Assembly (NCBI GenBank): GCA_903872005.1
Contig: CAIQJD010000230.1
Location: 1 to 10,014 of the forward strand
From: an uncultured bacterium
GTDB taxonomy: Bacteria; Chloroflexota; Anaerolineae; JACIWP01
Reading direction: 5' to 3'
DNA length: 10,014 nt
This document shows positions 6,230-10,014 of this stretch, piece by piece. The number at the start of each line of letters is the position of its first letter. The first letter of the stretch is position 1. The translations under genes were made by a program, and so were the position numbers. Under the pieces are notes generated by a model that worked only from the letters and a program-made list of their open reading frames with translations, ran no database searches and was not told where the DNA came from.

Positions 6230-6268
6230 GTTAACTGTCTGTTAACCTAGTGTTAACACACCGTTAAC
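6230..6268 (+). promoter_or_regulatory. Candidate Pho box: four GTTAAC repeats at 11-bp spacing
   Basis: GTTAAC occurs at 6230, 6241, 6252 and 6263, an exact 11-bp period, with unrelated 5-base spacers. Tandem TTAAC-type motifs at 11 bp are the known hallmark of sites bound by PhoB/PhoP/SphR-type OmpR-family response regulators (phosphate starvation). The array ends ten bases before a -10-like TACACT (6279-6284), the spacing at which such a regulator replaces a -35 box. The hexamer is itself a palindrome, so orientation rests on the -10 box. Confidence 0.65.
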
Positions 6269-6278
6269 CTGATCGGTG

Positions 6279-6284
6279 TACACT
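6279..6284 (+). promoter_or_regulatory. Candidate -10 box (TACACT) of the 65-aa ORF unit
   Basis: TACACT matches four of six -10 consensus bases and has no good -35 box, as expected of an activator-dependent promoter. Transcription would begin near 6291, giving a leader of about 77 bases. That leader contains a TGCGTC-aaacc-GACGCA hairpin (6300-6316). Confidence 0.42.
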
Positions 6285-6367
6285 CATTTTTTGGCGGCCT
6301 GCGTCAAACCGACGCACGGATCGCCAGCAATTCGCAGAAAGAGAAGGTCGTTCGCAAACAGAGTCCT

Positions 6368-6565
6368 ATGTATTACGATGAGTATTCCGCCAGTATCATT
6401 GCCCAGGATCGCCGGCGCGAGATCGAAGCCGATATGTTGCGCCGGAGTCTCCTGAAGGCGCTACAACCCGAACGCGGCAACGACAATGTCGTCAAATCGG
6501 TCGCGCATGCCGTGTCGCAGCAATGGGGCCGCTGGTTCCATTTGCAGCCGGCCACGCGCGCCTGA
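6368..6565 (+). CDS. Small hypothetical protein, 65 aa
   Basis: The ORF runs from ATG to TGA and encodes a charged, mostly helical protein with no membrane segment. It begins MYYDEYSASIIAQDRRREIEA, carries LRRSLLKALQPER in the middle, and ends in a Trp-containing tail (QQWGRWFHLQPATRA). I do not recognise a characterised family, though short helical proteins with a Tyr-rich start followed by an Arg/Glu-rich helix are familiar to me from Chloroflexi and actinobacteria. Support comes mainly from context: a Pho-box-like array and -10 box upstream, and a perfect 15-bp terminator 29 bases after the stop. Against it, no good Shine-Dalgarno precedes the ATG; AAGG at 6344-6347 is about 20 bases away. 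If the ORF is not translated, the same unit could encode a regulatory RNA of about 330 nt. Confidence 0.5.
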   Translation: MYYDEYSASIIAQDRRREIEADMLRRSLLKALQPERGNDNVVKSVAHAVSQQWGRWFHLQPATRA

Positions 6566-6594
6566 GTTCGTTCTCAGCCACGCTGCTGACATCC

Positions 6595-6634
6595 AACCTC
6601 CCGCAGGTTCCAAACCTGCGGGAGGTTTTCTTGT
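6595..6634 (+). terminator. Strong intrinsic terminator of the 65-aa ORF unit
   Basis: A perfect 15-bp stem (6595-6609 with 6613-6627) closes a 3-nt loop and runs into TTCTTGT, making a TTTTCTT tract with the last stem bases. The T-run faces the + strand only. The terminator also lies just beyond the stop of the convergent enolase-superfamily gene. Confidence 0.85.
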
Positions 6635-6641
6635 CGCAAGG

Positions 6642-7895
6642 CTATCGCCAGGAGCGCACCGGCGCCAGGGCTGCCCGCGCGGCCAGGTCGCGCCATTCGG
6701 GCGAGCCGTCATTGTCCCAGCGTTCCAGGCGCACGCCGGCTTCGAAGCGCGGTTGATTGCCGCGCAGGAAGTCTTCCCAGTAGCCGGCCGGCCCTTGCTC
6801 GCCGGCGTACCAGGTCCGCTCGCCGGCCGGCCCGATGAAGGCATATAGCGCCTCGGCGTTGGCTTTCTCCGGCTTGTCCACCCGGTAGCGCAGCGCCCGC
6901 TCGTCGAACTCGATCCCCAGGCCCGGCCCTTCGGGCACGCGGGCGTAGCCGTTACGCACCTCAATCGGTTGGGTTGAAAGCTGGTCGGCGTAGATGTTGA
7001 GGCAGGTGACGGCCGGCCACTGGGCGTGGGTGCAGACCGCGCCCAGGTGCAGCGCCATCGCCGTCGTCCAGGCCGTCCCGACCATCTGGATGAAGAAGGG
7101 CAGGTTGGCCTCCTGGGCGATGTGGGCCAGGATCAGTTGGCGGTTGACGCTCTCATAGTTGACGAAGCCGTCATAGGCGTCTGAACGCAGGCCCATCATC
7201 AGGGGCAGGGTGTAGTGCAGGGCCAGGCCGATCTTGCTCATGGCGCGCACGCGGCGCATCCCTTCGATGTCAGTCTGCAAGATGGGCGATTCGACCAGGG
7301 CGATGTTGGGATATTTGTGCAGCCGGCGCAGCACCGGGATGGCGATGGAGGCGTTCACCAACGTCTCGTTGAAGTCCATGTCGAGCTTGAAATGCGCCGG
7401 CGTGGCTTCGGTGGTCAGGCGCACCTGCTCGTTGATGTCCCACCAGGGGCGCGCCTTCTGTTTGAAGGAGGTGTAGCCGGCGGCGACGGCGCGGCGCGCC
7501 TGGACGGCGTAGTCTTCGGGCGACATGTCCATGTCCCACCAGGAGAGGGGGCACCATTGACGCACCTGTTTGCCCAACAGGCGATGCACGGGCGCGCCGG
7601 CGGCTTTGCCGACCAGGTCGAAGCAGGCCATCTGCATGCCGGCGCCCAGGGTGTCATCCCACATCAGGTCGGCGGGGTTCTTGCCCTTAGCGAAGGCGAT
7701 GGCTTCCGGCGAGACCTTGCGCCAGGTATAGTGCGGCATCGTTTCGCCATAGCCGACCAGGCCGGCGTCGGTGGTCACGCGCAGGATCTCGCTGATGTGC
7801 CAGGTGTGATAGCTGCGCTCCATGGTGCGATCCGAAATCTCGGTCATGGGCACGTCGAGCCAGATGACTTCAATGTCTTTGATGGTGAGCGTCAC
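6642..7895 (-). CDS. Enolase superfamily (mandelate racemase/muconate lactonizing type) protein
   Basis: The product is 417 aa. The GTG start at 7895 is backed by a strong AGGAGG five bases before it. The N-terminal capping domain (1-115) ends in GMQMACFDLVGKAAGAPVHRLLG, a family signature, and the barrel ends in RVPEGPGLGIEFDE (319-332). In the barrel, the Lys-x-Lys pair is at 145-147 (FKQKARP), the first metal ligand is probably Asp174 (MDFN) and the second Glu202 (LVESP). The third acid, expected near 227, is replaced by IGLALHY (His227). The region expected to hold a catalytic His is VGTAWTTAMALHL (272-284), without the usual Ser-His. About 60 residues follow the usual end. It may be an acid-sugar dehydratase or epimerase relative with altered chemistry; the substrate is unknown. 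Confidence 0.87.
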   Translation of the reverse strand: MTLTIKDIEVIWLDVPMTEISDRTMERSYHTWHISEILRVTTDAGLVGYGETMPHYTWRKVSPEAIAFAKGKNPADLMWDDTLGAGMQMACFDLVGKAAGAPVHRLLGKQVRQWCPLSWWDMDMSPEDYAVQARRAVAAGYTSFKQKARPWWDINEQVRLTTEATPAHFKLDMDFNETLVNASIAIPVLRRLHKYPNIALVESPILQTDIEGMRRVRAMSKIGLALHYTLPLMMGLRSDAYDGFVNYESVNRQLILAHIAQEANLPFFIQMVGTAWTTAMALHLGAVCTHAQWPAVTCLNIYADQLSTQPIEVRNGYARVPEGPGLGIEFDERALRYRVDKPEKANAEALYAFIGPAGERTWYAGEQGPAGYWEDFLRGNQPRFEAGVRLERWDNDGSPEWRDLAARAALAPVRSWR

Positions 7896-7910
7896 GTTCT
7901 CCTCCTCGCG

Positions 7911-8042
7911 CTAATGCGCTTCGATCTGCAAGGATAGGTCCGTCTCGACCTCTCGCAAACGCCGGTTATAGATTGCTACGATCTCCTGCAAGACGGCGAA
8001 GAGACTCTTCTCCTCGGCCGACGCCAATTCGATGATGTTCAT
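7911..8042 (-). CDS. Doubtful 43-aa ORF upstream of the enolase-superfamily gene
   Basis: From the ATG at 8042 the ORF encodes 43 residues, MNIIELASAEEKSLFAVLQE then an Arg/Glu-rich helix ending in SLQIEAH. It stops 15 bases before the enolase-superfamily GTG, and that gene's ribosome-binding site lies in the gap. No Shine-Dalgarno precedes the ATG. A longer in-frame start at 8144 would translate through the 61-nt palindromic element, which is implausible. It could be a tiny leader gene, a gene remnant or chance. I recognise no family. Confidence 0.28.
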   Translation of the reverse strand: MNIIELASAEEKSLFAVLQEIVAIYNRRLREVETDLSLQIEAH

Positions 8043-8056
8043 GCCCACGAAGTCAT

Positions 8057-8117
8057 CGTAGCATCGGGCCTTGTGCCCGTCCGAAGCCCTCGGACGCCCA
8101 CAAGGGGCGATGCTACG
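8057..8117 (-). repeat. 61-nt palindromic element, copy B (inverted relative to copy A)
   Basis: The outer 10-bp stem (8057-8066 with 8108-8117) is identical to copy A. Inside are GGC-CTTGT-GCC (8067-8077), central stem CGTCCG/CGGACG (8078-8083 with 8091-8096, 7-nt loop) and CCC-ACAAG-GGG (8097-8107). Compared with copy A, one pair in a small arm is swapped C-G to G-C, so pairing is kept. It lies between the RelA/SpoT stop and the 43-aa ORF; there is no T-run, so it is not a standard terminator. Confidence 0.82.
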
Positions 8118-8158
8118 AGACGCGTCGGCGCGCCCGTGTCCCAAAAGTGAAGCACGCG

Positions 8159-10014
8159 CTACCCACCAACCAGCCGGCGCGCTTCCATCACGTTTGGCAC
8201 GCGCTCGACGCGCGCCAGCACTTGACTCAGTTGATCCATGCCCGTCACTTCGAGCGTCGCCGTGACGGTGGCGATGTTGCCCTTCTCGCCGGTGACGGCC
8301 AGCGCCGAGCTGAGGTCAATCCCCTCGTCGGCGACGACGGCGGCGATGTCGCGCAGCAGGCCGGCGCGGTTGAACGCCTTGACCCGGATCATCACCGAGT
8401 AGGTCTGGCGGTCGCCGGCGCCCCAGTCTACGGCGATGAGCCGGTCGGCGTCACGCACGCGGGAGACGTTGGGGCAGTCCTGCCGGTGGATGGTGATGCC
8501 GCGCCCGCGCGTGATGTAGCCCAGCACCGGGTCGCCGGGCAGCGGGTTGCAGCAGCGCGCCAGGGTGGTGGGCAGACCGCTGGTGCCCAACATGCTGATG
8601 CCGCTGATGGACATAGCCGGCGGGCGATGCTCGGCCAGCGTGGCGATGACCTGCTGCTCGGTGCGGTCGCGCTCGCGGGTCAGGACCTTCGTGGCGATGG
8701 TCTGGCTGTTGACGTCGCCGTAGCCGATGGCGGCCAGGAAATCGTCCACCGACTCGTAGCCGAACATTTTGGCGAGGTCCTCGTAGTTCTCATGCTCTAC
8801 GTTGAGGCGCTTCATCTCGCGTTCCAGGATTTCGCGGCCCAGGGTGATGTTCTGGTCGCGATCCTGCCGGCGGAACCATTGGCGCACCTTCTCGCGCGCC
8901 CGGCCGGTCTTGATGTACTTCAGGTGCAGGTTGAGCCAATCGCGGCTGGGGCCGCCGCGCTTGGCCGTAATGATTTCGACCTGGTCGCCGTTGACGAGCT
9001 GGTAGTCGAGGCTGACCAGCTTGCCATTGACGCGCGCCCCGCGGCAGCGGTGGCCGATCTCTGTGTGAACGTGATAGGCGAAGTCTACCGGCGTGGAGCC
9101 GGCCGGCAAGTCAATGATGTGCCCTTGCGGCGTGAACGCGTAGACGCGATCCTGGAAGACGTCGGCTTTGACCGTATCCACGAACTGCCGGGCGTCGGTC
9201 ACGTCTTGCCGCCACTCCATCAACTGGCGCAGCCAGGCGATCTTGTTCTCGAAATCGGCATCGCGTTTGGTCAGGCGCTCCTTGTAGCGCCAGTGCGCGG
9301 CGATGCCATACTCCGCCGTGTGGTGCATATCGTTGGTGCGGATTTGCACTTCCATGGGCTTGCCGTCGGGGCCGACCACCGCGGTGTGTAGCGAGCGGTA
9401 CATGTTATCTTTGGGCGTGGCGATGAAGTCGTCAAACTCGCGTGGGATGGGCCGCCACAGGGAATGCACGATGCCCAACGCGGCGTAGCACTCCGAGACG
9501 GTGCTGACGATGAGGCGCACGGCGCGCACATCGTAAATCTGGTCGAAGCCGACGCTCTTGCGTTGCATCTTCTTGTGGATGCTGTAGATGTGCTTGGGAC
9601 GCGCCGAGATATCGGCTTCGATGCCGTCTTCATGCAGGCGTTGGGTGAGCAGCTCTTTGGTTTCATCGAGCCACTTCATACGATCTTCGTGGCGTTCCGC
9701 GATCAGGCCGGCGATTTCCTTGTATTTCTCCGGCTCCAGGTGGCGAAAGGCCAGGTCTTCCAGCTCCCATTTGACCTGCCAGATGCCCAGGCGATTCGCC
9801 AGGGGCGCGTAGATCTCCAGCGTTTCGTGGGCGATGCGTTTGCGCTTCTCTTCGGGAAGCGCGCCCAGGGTACGCATGTTGTGTAGCCGGTCGGCCAGCT
9901 TGATCAGGACGACGCGCACGTCGTCTACCATGGCCAGGAAGATCTTCCGCAGGTTCTCGGCCTGCTCGTCATCAGGGCTGCGCCGGCGAATTTCGGTGAA
10001 TTGGCCGATATGAT
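8159..10014 (-). CDS. rel: RelA/SpoT (p)ppGpp synthetase/hydrolase, N-terminus outside the window
   Basis: The frame is open from the window edge to the TAG at 8159-8161, giving 617 residues of an expected 720-750, so roughly 110-130 N-terminal residues are missing. The visible part starts inside the HD hydrolase domain (QAENLRKIFLAMVDDVRVVLIKLADRLHNMRTL). Counting from the internal Met at 9931, the synthetase domain spans about 105-220, with RPKHIYSIHKKM, Asp134 in YDVRAV, FIATPKDNMYRSLHT (169-183) and Glu194 in MEVQIRT. TGS (about 260-325), helical (340-400) and zinc-finger (ARCCNP, 458-463; HRQDCPN, 482-488) domains follow, then an ACT domain (512-588). It makes, and probably degrades, the alarmone (p)ppGpp in the stringent response. 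The hydrolase HDxxED motif lies off-window, so bifunctionality is inferred. Confidence 0.97.
   Translation of the reverse strand, partial: HIGQFTEIRRRSPDDEQAENLRKIFLAMVDDVRVVLIKLADRLHNMRTLGALPEEKRKRIAHETLEIYAPLANRLGIWQVKWELEDLAFRHLEPEKYKEIAGLIAERHEDRMKWLDETKELLTQRLHEDGIEADISARPKHIYSIHKKMQRKSVGFDQIYDVRAVRLIVSTVSECYAALGIVHSLWRPIPREFDDFIATPKDNMYRSLHTAVVGPDGKPMEVQIRTNDMHHTAEYGIAAHWRYKERLTKRDADFENKIAWLRQLMEWRQDVTDARQFVDTVKADVFQDRVYAFTPQGHIIDLPAGSTPVDFAYHVHTEIGHRCRGARVNGKLVSLDYQLVNGDQVEIITAKRGGPSRDWLNLHLKYIKTGRAREKVRQWFRRQDRDQNITLGREILEREMKRLNVEHENYEDLAKMFGYESVDDFLAAIGYGDVNSQTIATKVLTRERDRTEQQVIATLAEHRPPAMSISGISMLGTSGLPTTLARCCNPLPGDPVLGYITRGRGITIHRQDCPNVSRVRDADRLIAVDWGAGDRQTYSVMIRVKAFNRAGLLRDIAAVVADEGIDLSSALAVTGEKGNIATVTATLEVTGMDQLSQVLARVERVPNVMEARRLVGG

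Noticed and set aside
6230..6268. CRISPR-like or iteron array
   Set aside because: Repeat unit is only 6 bases with 5-base spacers; far too short for CRISPR, and no replication gene supports an origin.
7215..7937. 240-aa ORF on the + strand opposite the enolase-superfamily gene
   Set aside because: Antisense shadow of a well-supported gene.
8147..9391. 414-aa ORF on the + strand opposite the RelA/SpoT gene
   Set aside because: Antisense of strongly conserved RelA/SpoT coding sequence; Ala/Gly/Val/Asp-rich composition typical of GC-rich shadows.

Overview
This is a GC-rich bacterial chromosomal window. Nine protein genes are well supported, one small gene is plausible and one very small ORF is doubtful. 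Several things together fit a Chloroflexota (Chloroflexi) bacterium: the gene mix, a cytochrome c lipoprotein with a long Thr/Ala/Pro linker, a secreted DUF11 protein, MR/MLE and URO-D-like enzymes, very frequent GCCGGC hexamers and palindromic intergenic repeats. That assignment is inference. No rRNA, tRNA, CRISPR array, transposase or phage gene was seen.

Left part, + strand. The window opens inside a DUF1801-type protein gene (1-462). A secreted single-domain DUF11 protein follows (642-1097), then a URO-D-superfamily protein (1320-2405) and an Asp/Glu/hydantoin racemase-family protein (2522-3295). The last two each have a recognisable sigma70-type promoter. A perfect 18-bp hairpin with a U-tract (3318-3368) closes the block.

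Middle part, - strand. This holds a cytochrome c lipoprotein (3388-3948), a 386-bp gap filled with hairpins (4078-4280), a SnoaL-like protein (4335-4763), a polytopic membrane protein (4873-5718) and an Mth938-domain protein (5712-6095). The last two overlap at their stop and start codons and look translationally coupled.

The 6111-6367 intergenic region is the most unusual. It has a 61-nt palindromic element that can fold as a cloverleaf, then four GTTAAC hexamers at an exact 11-bp period, then a -10-like box. This is the layout of a Pho box bound by PhoB/PhoP/SphR-type response regulators. Downstream are a 65-aa ORF (6368-6565) and a strong terminator (6595-6630), so this looks like a compact regulated unit.

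Right part, - strand. An MR/MLE enolase-superfamily gene (6642-7895) has a non-canonical active site. A doubtful 43-aa ORF sits just upstream of it. A second, inverted copy of the 61-nt element lies at 8057-8117. The 3' part of a long RelA/SpoT (p)ppGpp synthetase/hydrolase gene (8159 to the window edge) ends the window.
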